A stretch of 64,000 nt of DNA from Sinonovacula constricta (GCA_007844125.1 CM017558.1:27795478-27859477), one strand, 5' to 3'. Positions 10,810-41,380 are shown, counted from the stretch's first letter. Numbers and translations are program-made. Notes: generated by a model from the letters alone, not told the origin.

Positions 10810-13800
10810 ATGATGACGACGACGATGGCGATGATGAAGGTCAAGATGATGATAATTATGATCATCATGATGGTGATGATGATGATGTTGCTGCTGCTCC
10901 TGCTGCTGATGATTATGATGATGTAAAAGAAGTGGAGCAGGGCTTCGTATATACTTTAATTCACATACTTTTCTGCGATTACTATTGTGTAGATGGTGTC
11001 TTATTTCGGTCATCATTCTGTTTCACTTATTAACAACGTGACTTTGCTTTAATGTTACTACTAATGTACTTTCTTCCTTATTTGCAAGATTATTTGACGT
11101 CCAACATTGTTATATCTGTCATCAGACCATCTACTTACAGGAAATGTGAAAGGAAGAGATTAATTTCCGGTTCAATAAAAGGCCCCCCGCAGCTTTGACT
11201 TATTTTTAGCGGTTCTAATTATCAGCAGAAAGTCGGTTTTCTGTAACACTCGCCAAACATTGAAATGCATTAGCGATTTTGTTAATATAAATCTGGTTTT
11301 GTATTTCCAACGCACTTTTATCAATCCACATCTGAGTGCAGGATCATTCACTTTTATAGCCACCATAAACTTGCCAGCTATTTCTTTGAAATATTTATGC
11401 ATGCTCGCAGCATACTATAATAGTAAATGCAGCATGATATCGACCTCAATTGTTCATTGGTTGTTCTTTTCCAGGTTATTTGTATGGTTTGTTTTTACAT
11501 AATTTGTGAAAAAAGACATCTTAGAACATTGTGATTTACACATTACAATAATACATTCATTTATACATGTCTGTATCAAATGTTGACCTAAGTATACTAT
11601 TATGTGTGTAATGGGTATACATTTATTTTTATTCATGTATTAATATATGCGTTGTTGCAAATATATCCATTTATGAATTAGTACATGTATACCCATTGAC
11701 GTGCATATCCATTTATGTTATGAGTCGTGCATATCTATTTTTGTTCTGAGTCATGCATATTCATTTATTTTTTGAGTCATGCATATTCATTTATGTTCTG
11801 AGTCAAGCATATCTTTTTATGCTCTGAGTCGTGCATATTCATTTATGTTCTCTGTCATGCATATTCAGTTATGTTCTGAGTCATGCATATTAATTTATGT
11901 TCTGAGTCAAGCATATCTATTTATGTTCTGAGTCATGCATATTCATTTATGTTTTGAGTCATGCATATTCATTTATGTTCTGAGTCAAGCATATCTATTT
12001 ATGCTCTGAGTCGTGCATATTCATTTATGTAATGATACATGCACATCCGTTTATGTTCCTAATTAATGTATTGATACATTCATATCGTTTTATGAAGTGC
12101 TACAATATCATGCCTACCAATGTATTTACTGAACCGGTTCAACTGATGCTTGCAAATCTATTTATGTACAAGGTCATTTATCAATTTTTATAAATATTTA
12201 TAGTTATATTTTTACTGATTCATGCATATTCATTAATGTTTTGATGCATGCATAACCATTTTCTCACGACTGACACTGTAACACGCATGTTAGGTATGAG
12301 TTATATGGACAAAAGCACAAAAAATTATGTACATTGTGGTTGATTGATGCTCGTACCAATTTCTTATTAATACATACAAATACATTTACGCATCGATACA
12401 TGTAAATCCATTTACGTATTGATACATGTAAATCCATTTACGTATTGATACATGTAAATCCATTTATGTATCGATACATAAAAATCCATTTACATATTGA
12501 TGCATGCAAATACATTTACGTATAGTTACATGTAAATCCATTGTTGTATCGATACATGTAAATCCATTTATGTATTGATTCATGTAAATCTATTTATGCA
12601 TCGATGCGTGCAAATAAATTTACGTATGGATACATGCAAACCTGCTTATGTCTCGATGCATGCAAATCAGTCTCTGTATCGATACGTGCAAAAATCTATT
12701 TATGTATTGATAGATGCAAAATCCATTTATTTATTAAAACCTATTTGTGCATTGATATATGTAAATCCATTTATGTATCGACAAATGTCGACAAATGCAT
12801 TTTAGAGCACATGTATTGATACCTAATATTAATTGAATATATTGATGCATTCATATAATTAATGTATTGTTAGATGCATATTCGTTAATGTTATTTAACC
12901 TGTATTTCCATTTATGGATGTGAGCATATAAATCAATTATAACCACAAATGGATTTTTATACTTTTTACTTAATATTTTTTAAATTAATTTCAACTTTTA
13001 ATTTTTAAGTTGTAGAATTAGCATACTGATTTCAATAAACGTATTTATACGTTTTTAACGATTTATGTACTAGTACATTTAAATATATTTATGTGCTTAT
13101 TCATTATATAATATCTGCTTGCAGGGTCCTTTTGTACATGTATATCTTAAATGTATATCCATAAAATGTATTTTAATTTTTAACTCATTTATGCATTTAT
13201 ACATATTTCGCGCTTACAGCATACATTCACGTACAGCCTTTTGCATTTTTAAACTGTACCAATTCACGTTTTAGTAGTTTGATGCATAAAATCCACCAAT
13301 ATAACTGAATATGTAATAATGTTTGATTGAAACAGTTGTACTGGCTGTGAGTGTCTGTGCGTTTGTTCACGTGTGTGGCCTCTGCACGCGGTACCGCCAA
13401 GCCCTGGATGGGTGTGTGGCGCCGTATCATATCAACACCTCAATAGCCAATGGGCTGCCGATGTTTGATGAAGCGGAAGTGACGTTATTCTGCAGGCAAG
13501 TTATTAGGTTAAAGCAAACTCCGCACAGGGTTTACGACATCGCTACGCTCGCTTAAAACCACTGCCATCATACAAAATCACGTGACGATAGTCAGATTCG
13601 CTATGACTTCGTTGCCTGCCAACAGAGACTGCAGACACTCGATCTGTTTGGGTTTCGCTTTTATGGAGGAGTCAAACTCCGTTATTACTTTGTGAATTTT
13701 TTCAACAGTATCCATTAATTGTTTACATTGAACCGGTGTAACACTGAAATTTCGCCCTCGGAAATGGCCGAGTTGTTACGATTGTAGTGATAAATACATT

Positions 13801-16333
13801 CTTTTTTTTTTCTTTATCGTTAGAATTTGTTTTTTCATCCACTTTTTGTCGTTTTTCTAACATACACATTCATTCCGATTGTCATTTTACTGAACAAAAA
13901 TTAAAAGTAAAAAAAATCAAATCCTTCCAGATCTGGAAGGATTTCTGTGTGGTGGCAGAGATTCTCCTTACTGAAAGGGGGAGATCACTGCGTTGGAGAT
14001 TGAGGTTAAAGTCGACCATGCATTGATAAAAAGACATGCTCCCCATATGTCACAAGCTTGTTTATTAGTAAAATCACAATTAAAATTAAAAAAAATATTA
14101 TGACAGCAAAGTGAAAAATCTCAGAATAGTTAAGATGTTAAATATGTCTCACATAAAATATAAATAATACATGAATGTCAGGGTGATAATGTTAACTGTC
14201 AACCCTTGAAATGAAATATAACCCTCAGCTGCGTCTCGGATAGTATTCCATTTATTGAGATAACAATATCCACCCTCATCCTGACAGGCATGTATGATTT
14301 ATATTAAATACAATTTGTTCTTGTCACTAGCAATTTTGGACAGGGTATCTAAAATATCAACCGGGAAATATTCTTTATCAGGTTGATATTCAATCCGGAC
14401 AACATGTAGCCCTATGACAATTTTAAATAGATTAAATATGTTACGGTATAAAATATCATTTACATTTTTATTTGCTACCATAGCAACCTGGACAGCATTG
14501 TCATGTGTGTGGGTGACGTCATTGGTCCATGTTCAAGTCTCTACTATGATCTAGACGCCTATAATCGAACCTTTCAGATCATGTGTCGAGATACTGGATG
14601 TAAGTAAAATATACACGTTAGATGGTCCCCATAACCTTACTAATTATATCTGGTTAAATGACTTGAACCATATTTTAGCAATGATATTTATTTATTTGGT
14701 TATTAAGCAACAGTTGGCACTAAATATCCTCTTCAAACCGTATTCCAATACATTGTCAATGTTTGAAATTAAAGTTAACATGCCTTTGTTTTATTTTTTT
14801 CCAAGTTTAATTTTTCATAATTTTGATACTTTCCTTTTGCCTTAAACCTATCTGTCCACTTTTAAATCTACCCAGGTGATCGTCTTCTACGAATTACACA
14901 ATTTGAGTTATTTCGTTCCTGCATGGTACATGTACATATATTTTAGCCCAGCACCGCCTTATGTGGCGGCTCGTGACCGAGCGTTTAGCGTCGCCGATTT
15001 GTTTCTCACTGTAAAGTTGATTCTTCCAGCCCCTCTCAGTGTGCCGGTTGTGCTGCCTTTACATGTGTCTAGGGCATTTCGCAACCAGTGATAGCAACTG
15101 ATTGCAATAGAAGCAATTAACGTGCCGCTGTCATGTGTCGGCGATGCTCCGATACATTTAAAATCAAACAATTCCCATTAATTCTGCTTCCAGTGTCGCA
15201 CGCTGCCTTCGTGTTTTGTATCGACCTTATTGAGGAGAGGTTCACTACGTGTCGCCGCCAATACATGATCGAGGTGGTCGCACTCAACAGCAGGGTGGAT
15301 AACTCTTCTTTACCGGAAGCGGAACTATGTCGGTACGTCGTTGTCATGACAGCGCATCATAACTAACAGCACTATTTTTCTTTTATACGTCATCTTTAAA
15401 ACTGTCAGAGGAACTTCACGTTATTAGAAGCTTTTATTTGTTTATCTCAGTTATTCTGAAACAGCAACTATGAGAATGTCTAGACTATATTTAAAATAAT
15501 ATCAAATATTCACGTAGCGTATACTTGAGACAACAGTACATCGTGTCTCAAAGAATAATAACCATACGACTGTCTGTAAAAATAAGTGCCGCTTTAGATC
15601 AGCTTGGTCACTTAAAGTCAAATTTGAATTTTCCATAAAAATATGTGTTAAAACAACAAAAGGTGTTGAACAAGTAGTCAGAAGTGCCAACTAGCCGATA
15701 TCAGTGTAACGTATAAAACTAGTAAGCACAAAATGTTTTTGCATATTATTGTACTACAACAGGTACTCTAACAAGTAACCACTTGATGCAACTTGGTCAT
15801 CATTGAGCATTTTGAAATATTCAAGATAGCGGCCAAGTTGGCCGTTAAAATCGGGATGGTAGAAGGAACAAAATATTACATCTGATTGCTATTTTTTTCT
15901 GATCATGATGTCCTAAAAAAAGAAGAGTATGTTTTCTTTAAAATGGGACAATTAAAAATGATACGACGTTGTTTTTAGCCGCTTTTAGCTCATAGCGTAT
16001 GAAACCAAAAGTCGTTCACTTACTCAACGTTGTATTTATTCATTTAACTGAAAGGGGAACAAAAAGCTCACCAACCTATATCTTAAAATTTATTTTATTT
16101 TCTGTTTCAGAATTTTCCGAAATCTCCGTCATTGTATGCACATTGGGACAACAGAATACTGCAGTTCCTCATACAGTCAACTTTTGACGTCACTCTACAG
16201 AGAGCGTTTCTCGCCTCGCACGTGCAGTGACGTCACCAAAGCCGGCCAGGAGTCCTCAGCGAACACGTTACTTACTGTGCCATATGCACTCATCGTTTCA
16301 TTTGTCATTTCTGTTTTAGCATCGCTTACTTGA
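8183..16333 (+). CDS. Secreted protein with two tandem six-cysteine domains, probably GPI-anchored (five coding exons)
   Basis: Coding exons 8183-8207, 13336-13495, 14484-14599, 15194-15332 and 16111-16333 total 663 bp, giving 220 residues plus stop. The start MAGRFLYS joins VVLAVSVCAFVHVC to make a clean signal peptide (about 1-24). Mature cysteines lie at 25, 35, 61, 70, 78, 96 and 109, 120, 146, 155, 164, 185, i.e. twice C-x9/10-C-x25-C-x8-C-x7/8-C-x17/20-C. N-glycosylation sequons are NTS (42), NRT (89) and NSS (137). Residues 195-220 (SSANTLLTVPYALIVSFVIS…) end in a hydrophobic tail typical of GPI signals. Each domain is encoded by two exons, and phase-1 introns bound the first domain. 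An AATAAA lies at 16573. The family is not recognised; resemblance to cysteine-rich extracellular domains such as DUF19 is only a possibility. Confidence 0.85.
8800..9100. mobile_element. MITE family 2, partial copy
   Basis: Starts near AAGGTGGTATCCGACAGTTT and contains the family core (GTTGCACAGTTAGCTATGTT, then CTATTTTTAGCAGA). The opposite end is missing. Confidence 0.6.
9117..9143. repeat. Poly(G) tract
   Basis: About 27 consecutive G on the plus strand. Possible G-quadruplex and assembly-error site. Confidence 0.9.
9195..9375 (+). mobile_element. SINE family A copy
   Basis: A B-box (GGGTTCGAGTCCCG) is followed by AGTAGGAAGAAATTCCAGCT and a 3' body with TTCCTTCACCAAAATAAGTG. The 5' part of the head is missing. 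Confidence 0.7.
9780..10040. mobile_element. MITE family 2, partial copy
   Basis: Carries the core GTGGTCACGTGGTTTTCTTA and ends CAAACTGTCGGATAGCACCT, one terminal repeat of the family. Confidence 0.65.
10276..10925. repeat. Trinucleotide repeat region (GAT, GTA, GCT)
   Basis: Compound imperfect trinucleotides with a long TAG/GTA run at about 10590-10810. Open in several frames on both strands (runs of Val, Ser, Thr, Asp), which is compositional and not evidence for a gene. Confidence 0.9.
11620..13090. repeat. Degenerate 26-bp satellite
   Basis: Tandem units of about 26 bp. The best-preserved blocks are 11722-12055 (built on GAGTCATGCATATTCATTTA) and 12390-12800 (built on GATACATGTAAATCCATTTA). 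Both blocks share spacing and the ATTTATG/ATTTACG element, so they are subfamilies of one array. Intervening units are strongly diverged. Confidence 0.85.
13336..13495 (+). CDS. Six-cysteine gene, exon 2 (signal peptide core, domain I first half)
   Basis: Acceptor GAAACAG; entered in phase 1, left in phase 2. Encodes VVLAVSVCAFVHVC, then Cys25, Cys35 and Cys61. The donor is GC (TGCAG|GCAAGT), which fits the GC-AG intron consensus; reading through would not preserve the downstream frame. Confidence 0.85.
13515..14010 (+). repeat. Interspersed repeat with 26-bp perfect palindrome, inverted copy at 37467-37813
   Basis: Starts AAACTCCGCACAGGG, includes ATACAAAATCACGTGACGAT and a perfect palindrome (AAATCCTTCCAGA and its complement) at 13919-13944, and ends near GAGATTGAGG. 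The inverted copy begins and ends with the same motifs. The middle of this copy is longer, so one copy has an indel. Confidence 0.85.
14484..14599 (+). CDS. Six-cysteine gene, exon 3 (domain I second half)
   Basis: Acceptor GCTACCATAG, donor GTAAGT. 116 bp, phase 2 in and phase 1 out. Encodes NLDSIVMCVGDVIGPC and ends FQIMCRDTG (Cys70, 78, 96). Confidence 0.85.
15194..15332 (+). CDS. Six-cysteine gene, exon 4 (domain II first half)
   Basis: Acceptor CTGCTTCCAG, donor GTACGT. 139 bp, phase 1 in and phase 2 out. Encodes SHAAFVFCIDLIEERFTTC and ends LPEAELCR (Cys109, 120, 146). Same phases and cysteine spacing as exon 2. Confidence 0.87.
16111..16333 (+). CDS. Six-cysteine gene, exon 5 (domain II second half, hydrophobic tail, stop)
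   Basis: Acceptor TTCTGTTTCAG. Encodes RNLRHCMHIGTTEYC, RTCSDV (Cys155, 164, 185) and the tail TVPYALIVSFVISVLASLT before TGA. The small polar residues just before the hydrophobic run (ESSAN) suit a GPI omega site. A C-terminal membrane anchor with no cytoplasmic part is the alternative. Confidence 0.87.
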
Positions 16334-16627
16334 ATATGTTTAGATTTAATCTGTACTTTAATTTCCTGAAACTCTTAGTTTGAAAATAGGTCGTTATTAA
16401 TGTAATAATTTTGCAAAGACACATTTGTGTGTTTAAATGGCTCAAGGACACATTTAATAATGTCAGGTTCCCATTTTCAATGGCATCGTAATTTGTAATG
16501 TTCTTATTAAATGCCGTATTAATTTAACGTATTGTAAAACTTTTGTTAATATGTGTATGTCAAATTGGCTCAAATAAAATTGTACACAAAAGTAAAATAT
16601 TTATCAATGATCATCATCGTCATCATT

Positions 16628-16667
<40 letters not shown>

Positions 16668-17695
16668 ACAACAACAAAACAATAAGAACATCGTCATAAC
16701 TATCACCACCACCACCACCACCACCACCACCACTACCACCACCATCATCACCATCATCACCATCATCATCATTATTATTATAATCATCAGCAACGAGCAA
16801 AAAGCGACGTCGACAGTGAGGTCTGCAACAACGACAACACAAACATATAATACATTAGACATTAGAATATAGCATACGAGCAGTTTGCTGTAGCTGAAAG
16901 TATTGCTGGATTACAGTCAGCATAAGTAAAAATCTTTTCGTCATTATTATTGTAGTCGTCTGTGTTGTTGTTGTTTCTCTCCAAGGTGACTACCAAACGG
17001 GTACAAGGTCTCAGTTGATCCCATACAATAGATTATGTCCACTCGGTATACAGTATATTACGGCCACTATTTAATCTGTGATCAATACATTTTACTCCCA
17101 GTATGTCTCGCTTGACCACTCTCTTGTGTGTAGCAGAGCAAAAAGCTTAACCCTTGTCTTGCTGCATTTACTAATAACCAATACAAAATACCAGTTACTT
17201 ACTCCAACTTCTTGCAAAGGTAACATTTCATATTGCCAGAAACTCAGCAGCAAAACGTAGTACGGTCACCTTCCAGGAGATGCAAACTGATCTGTATCTG
17301 CATATGCCTGAGCTATTCGTTTAAGAAGGCCAAGACCTAATAGAGTCAAATCAATATATGTACTGTAACTGCAGTGGTCAATGTTCATAACAGGTGCTAC
17401 TTTGCGAAACATAAAGCAGTCATTTTTTGTGTGTGACAAATGAAAACTTATAAAATAAATGTCATTATTTTTTTCTGTAACTTTCTGTGATCTACTCGTG
17501 CGACAACCTGAGGATTATTTCGATACAATTTTTAAGCGCTTTTGAAATCATTGCAACGAAAATAACTCGCAGTTGTGGGGAATTAAGGTGTGAGAAGTAT
17601 GTCTTTGTTTGTCACGCGAGTTTAAAGTGAAGATGGCACTGCAGTAAGAAACTTGCCTCCGGGACATTCTTAAAAAAATTGTTATAAAGTAAAAA
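16334..17695. other. Intergenic: six-cysteine gene 3' region to CUB gene 1
   Basis: Holds AATAAA at 16573-16578, a compound ATC/CAC/CAA microsatellite at 16610-16800, and nothing else recognisable. The promoter of CUB gene 1 should lie within 17.3-17.7 kb, but I cannot define a TATA or initiator. Confidence 0.5.
16610..16800. repeat. (ATC)n/(CAC)n microsatellite
   Basis: Trinucleotide runs ATC (16625-16668) and CAC (16700-16745) with interruptions. Poly-His, Thr and Ile frames are artefacts. Confidence 0.9.
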
Positions 17696-36784
<19,089 letters not shown>

Positions 36785-37260
36785 TCATATGACCAGCTGT
36801 GCTTTTGTGATCACGTGAAAAAAACCATGCGCTTTGCGATTACGCGACATCTTTCCTGTTTTTGATTGCGTGACACTGTGTTTTCTGGTTAAGTAACAGT
36901 ATGTGTGTCATGGTCACGTGGCAACGTGTGTTTTGTGAATGAATAATTGCCCATTTCGTTTCATAATCCAATCATAATTTAAATAATTAATTGTTTCCAA
37001 AAAGCATATCCGACTGGTGAATCATCCAATCTTAATGATACAATTGAGATTGTGTGTAAGTTGTAAGACATTCCGTATTGTTTGCGGGTTTTTACTAATG
37101 ATGTAAGAATGACTAAATGTTGTTTTCTATAATACTTTTTAACCTTCCATTGATTAAAGTCATATACATATATGTCTTCGGAATGAGCGTCTTTCTGTTG
37201 ACAAAACCTGAGTTAGCCTATATGATCTTGTAGTAAGAATCATTAAATGCTCAAAACGAT

Positions 37261-37266
37261 AATAAA
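37261..37266 (+). terminator. Poly(A) signal of CUB gene 1
   Basis: AATAAA about 480 bp after the stop codon, the best candidate before the next repeat. Confidence 0.5.
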
Positions 37267-37466
37267 GTTTATTGGTCTCACTAACCAAAAAATATACGTA
37301 ACTAAAAACCGATAATTTTATCGGGCATTTCCGTTAAGTTCGCCGATAATAGGCGTTGTCGTCGGTGTTTATCCGACCCGATTAATTCTAGATTTGTGCT
37401 GTTCCATCCTACGAGTTGATGATCTTTTTCTTTCCGAATAAGACAAAGCTGGCCTTACTATCTTTC

Positions 37467-37813
37467 GACAATCTCCAACGCACTGATCTCCCCCTTTCAG
37501 TAAGGAGAATCTCTGCTACCACACAGAAATCCTTCCAGATCTGGAAGGATTTGATTTTTTTACTTTTAATTTTTGTTCAGTAAAATGACAATCGGAATGA
37601 ATGTGTATGTTAGAAAAACGACTAATAATGGATGAAAAAACAAATTTTAACGATAAAGAAAAACAAAGAGGAATGTATTTATCACTACACTATCACTATC
37701 ACAGCCGCCATATTGCTTCTGTCACATGAGCTGACGATCGTCACGTGATTTTGTATGATGGCAGTGGTTTTAAGCCAGCGCAGCGATGTCGTAAACCCTG
37801 TGCGGAGTTTGAT
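37467..37813 (-). repeat. Inverted copy of the 13515-14010 palindrome repeat
   Basis: Minus strand carries AAACTCCGCACAGGGTTTAC through the 26-bp palindrome at 37527-37552 to GGGGGAGATCA. It is shorter in the middle than the first copy. A 98-codon frame crossing its end (37745-38041) is not considered a gene. Confidence 0.85.
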
Positions 37814-38099
37814 CTTTCGAGTCGGGCTTCCTTGGTCCGCCATTGTTATTTACGAATTAAGGGTCAAGGGCAAAGTAAATGCTGGTCACGGGATAAAAGG
37901 AACGCCTACGTAACTGATCGGAACATTTCGGGATTCGACCGAAGTAATTTAAATTCTTTTATGCCTCCCAGTGCCAAGAGTTTAAATAAATTGTATGTTA
38001 AATTGTATGATTATTTTATTGACTCATTGGAAATAATTTAAAAGTAGTTGAGTTAGGACAAACGGCCGGGACTAGGTAGGACTTACCAGAAATATGTCT

Positions 38100-38390
38100 A
38101 TTATGGTGGCCGGGGGGGGGGGGGGGGGGGGGGGGGTGGAAGTGTGAGGGGGCGGAGGTATAAAAAAATCAATTAAACTTTATCGCAGAAATACTAAGTA
38201 TATATACACAACAAGGGACTTTTACTTCGACCTAAGCAGTCAACAGACAGAATTTACTTAAAACGCTTAGAATTTTAAGCTTACATGTATGTGTTTTCAC
38301 ACCTCTGCTCTTTTACCTGGCCAGTGAGGTTGGGGGATGCATCCACCCACCCACCCCGACCGCCTGGATCCATCCCTGATCAGATCTATT
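38100..38390. mobile_element. GGATCCA-ended repeat with poly(G) tract
   Basis: Poly(G) at about 38103-38136, then sequence collinear with 23757-24115 (AAGCAGTCAACAGACAGAA, CTTACATGTATGTGTTTTCA), ending CTGGATCCATCCCTG. The left terminus is replaced by the G run. Confidence 0.7.
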
Positions 38391-38524
38391 GGATTGAAGA
38401 TTGGGGCAAGTTTAAAATGTATTCATGCTACAGTTAGTGTACGACACATTACCTTCTGTAACACATCTCTGCTAATAAATTGACAGAGGATTCTACATAC
38501 CATTTGTGTGTCTCAAGGGCAACG

Positions 38525-38806
38525 ATGGGATGGGATTAGCCGGTATTTTTGCCGATACTGCGCAGCGACATTTCTATCATTATAGCACAGGGGCGCTTAT
38601 GAGGTGCCAGGGGCTGAACCCGGCCGGTCCATTATACTATCACCGACGAGTCAGACGTAATGCTGTCCCCTTAGCCCCGAGCGTTAGGAGAGAAGCCACT
38701 TCTACCAACTTTAAAGTTTTTAGTTTGACCCGGTTGTGGTTCGAGCCCCCGACCTCCTGATCCGCAAGCCGACGCTCTACCACCTGAGCTATTGCGGTCG
38801 GTGGCA
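38525..38806 (-). mobile_element. SINE family B copy
   Basis: Minus-strand copy. The tail complement GGGATGGGATTAGCCGG is on the left and the head complement TCTACCACCTGAGCTATTGC on the right. Body as in other family B copies. Confidence 0.88.
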
Positions 38807-39234
38807 CCGATGGTATATTGTCTGTGTGCAAGACATCCCTTCAAGGGGAGTGTAGTCTACTGGTAGCGACATGACCCGGTTAAAGCTGCCTTTGCAGGCT
38901 GTCTCGAGAAGAAACAGAAAAGGCAAGGGACGAATAAGACACCAGTCACAATACATTGTTGAATGGACGAGAGAAGGCAGGCACACAACAAAAGATGTTG
39001 ATCCGGCCCGTTGCATTAAGCACCAGTTTTCGAAAAGCGAGAATTCGAGAGAAAACTCAACTGCTGTCCTAACCTAACATTTTGCCAGTTACTATACGCA
39101 TAAATTAACGAAAACTAACTGAACTATGTATTTTTAAATGCCCTACTTCAGAGTGCAAAATAAAAAAAAAACAGTAACCAGCATAAGGCATAGGAACATT
39201 CTCTCCCGCGTGAAGAAGGTCAACCTGTCTTGTC

Positions 39235-39550
39235 TTGTTTTGTTTGCTGGGTTTTATGTCCCACCAACAGTATTTCAGTTATCTGAAGACGGTGTCCACT
39301 TGAAGCAGATATAGTTCTGCCTTCACTGTGTATAGCATACCGTGAACAGCTGGCATGATACCAGACCCAGTCACATTCATTATCCTAACACCGGGCCAAC
39401 CAGTCGTGAAATTACGCTTATATTTGCTTAAGCGATAGCAAGGGCTGCTATACCACTTCCATTTTTAACGACTTTGGTATGTCGCGGCACGGGATCGAAC
39501 CCGGGCCTCCCGTACCTGAAGCCGACGGTCTACCGATTGCGCTACCTGGT
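39235..39550 (-). mobile_element. SINE family C copy
   Basis: Full minus-strand copy from TGTTTGCTGGGTTTTATG to the head complement CCGATTGCGCTACCTGGT. Confidence 0.85.
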
Positions 39551-39825
39551 TGTCTTGTCTTGTTTCTCGTTCAATTGCTCGTGTCTACTATATCGCCAAT
39601 GGGAGTTGTATTTTTTTAAGTGACAGCTCATCGAACAAAATAGTTTTCCGACTTTCCACTGCTAGCAGTGATTTAAACTTTTATCTCTTACCATCGACTG
39701 TAAATGCACCTTGTCAATGCAATTAACAGATGTATTCATCAAAATAACAGCATACATAACAAGATAAAACAGGATCGGGTTACTATATTGTATCACATGA
39801 TTCCCCTGGTTTTCCATTCATACAC

Positions 39826-40071
39826 GCGGATCGGGAGGTCGTGGGTTCGAACCCCGGCCGGGTCAAACCAACGACTTTAAAGTTGGTAGTAATGGCTTCC
39901 CTCCTAACGCTCGGGGCTAAAGGGACAGCATTACGTCTGACTCGTCGGTGTCAGTATAATGGACCGGCCGGGTTCAGTCCCTGGGCACCTCATAAGTGCC
40001 CCTGTGCTATAATGATAGAAATGTCGCTGCGCAGTATCGGCAAAAATGCCGGCTAATCCCTAATCCCTAAT
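39826..40071 (+). mobile_element. SINE family B, 5'-truncated, with 12-bp target duplication
   Basis: Begins inside the tRNA-like head at GCGGATCGGGAGGTC and ends TAATCCCTAAT. Flanked by CCATTCATACAC at 39814-39825 and 40072-40083. Truncation plus target duplication shows target-primed reverse transcription. Confidence 0.92.
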
Positions 40072-40100
40072 CCATTCATACACCTATTACATATGTTCTT

Positions 40101-40377
40101 TACCGGCCGCAATAGCTCAGGTGGTAGAGCGTCGGCTTGCGGATCGGGAGGTCGTGGGTTCGAACCCCGGCCGTGTCAAACCAAAGACTTTAAAGTTGGT
40201 AGTAGCGGCTTCCCTCCTAACGCTCGGGGCTAAGGGGACAGCATTACACCTGACTCGTCGGTGTCAGTATAATGGACCGGCCGGGTTCAGTCCCTGGGCA
40301 CCTCATAAGCGCCCCTGTGCTATAATGATAGAAATGTCGCTGCGCAGTATCGGCAAAAATGCCGGCTAATCCCATCC
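40101..40377 (+). mobile_element. SINE family B, full-length, with 11-bp target duplication
   Basis: Complete head (AATAGCTCAGGTGGTAGAG, GGGTTCGAACCCCGGCC) and body. Flanked by CATATGTTCTT at 40090-40100 and 40378-40388. It lies only ~30 bp after the previous SINE B insertion. Confidence 0.93.
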
Positions 40378-41125
40378 CATATGTTCTTATATTATTCAAG
40401 TGTAATACAGCTTTTTGATTGATGACGTCGACGTCGAGACGAATTCATCATAATGCAGATCGTCTCATACCACTAATTCACCAAGTATTGGTGTTAAATT
40501 TCGTAAATTATTTTGAATGGTTGGGGAATACGGGCTATAAGATAAAGATTTATGACAACTATTATATATTGTTAGTCAAACTTTAAAAAAAATACCACCT
40601 TGGCTTGTTTGTATGTTATCTCTTTTTACTTATCAGTAAACTTCGATTACAACCTCATTTACAAGACAGCAATAGAATTCCAACCCTTGGTTACATGTAC
40701 GTTGTATTACGCTAGTGCATTTTCCTATTTATATAGATTTGTAATCCTATAACACCCGTATATCACACACAATAGCATGCATTTAACTTGATAATAAGGT
40801 TTACTGGAGATGAGTGACACAAAAAACGCCGTTTTAATGTTATAAAAATTGTTCCTTATTCATGGCCAAACTTCTAACGTTTCAACACAATGAATGGGGA
40901 TATTGATTTCAATCAAGTCGAAAGGTATTGAAGTTTTAACAAAACCATGTCGTCAAAAACAAAGTGGAAACCTAGATAGCCACCCCTACTCGGGAGTGGG
41001 GGTGGGGGTAGGGGGGGGGGGAGGTAAAATTGCAAATGACAATAATTATCATCGAAACATGTGTATATAGTGACGAGAAGTGTTTGTAAACAAGGGATTT
41101 CCATAGCAAAAAAACATGTAATCAG

Positions 41126-41380
41126 AGATTGGGATTCGGATGGGATTTGCCGGCATTTTTTGCAGGGACATTCTATCATTATAGCACAAGGGCACTTATG
41201 AGATGCACAAGGACTGAACCTGGCCGGTTTGTTATACTGACACCGACGAGTCAGGCGTAATGCTGTCCCCTTAGCCCCGAGCGTTAGGAGGGAAGCCACT
41301 ATTATCAACTTTAAAGTCTTTGGTTTGACCCGGCCGGGGTTCGAACCCGCGACCTTCAGATTCGCAAGCCGACGCTTGTA
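41126..41380 (-). mobile_element. SINE family B copy, head-truncated
   Basis: Minus-strand copy ending at GCAAGCCGACGC. The first half of the head is missing; a few internal deletions. Confidence 0.8.

Larger units (their letters stand above)
8208..13335 (+). other. Intron 1 of six-cysteine gene, repeat-filled
   Basis: GT-AG intron of 5.1 kb. It contains decayed MITE family 2 sequences (8800-9100, 9780-10040), a poly(G) run, a SINE A fragment, a trinucleotide region and a long 26-bp satellite. No additional exon is needed for a continuous reading frame. Confidence 0.65.
39795..40500. repeat. Repeat family D copy, split by two SINE B insertions
   Basis: CTGGTTTTCCATTCATACAC (39807) resumes after the two SINEs with CAAGTGTAATACAGCTTTTT (40399) and GATCGTCTCATACCACT, matching 27905-28060 and 59525-59665. 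Confidence 0.65.

Noticed and set aside
10276..11033. Overlapping frames of ~200 codons on both strands
   Set aside because: Trinucleotide repeats keep several frames open; poly-Val/Ser/Thr/Asp composition is an artefact.
37745..38041. 98-codon frame after CUB gene 1
   Set aside because: Its first part is the inverted palindrome repeat, and there is no splice, homology or poly(A) support.
40101..40173. Possible tRNA gene
   Set aside because: The A and B boxes are present, but the sequence is the head of a SINE with body, tail and target duplications; the same holds for heads at 5817, 44401, 57960 and 58577.
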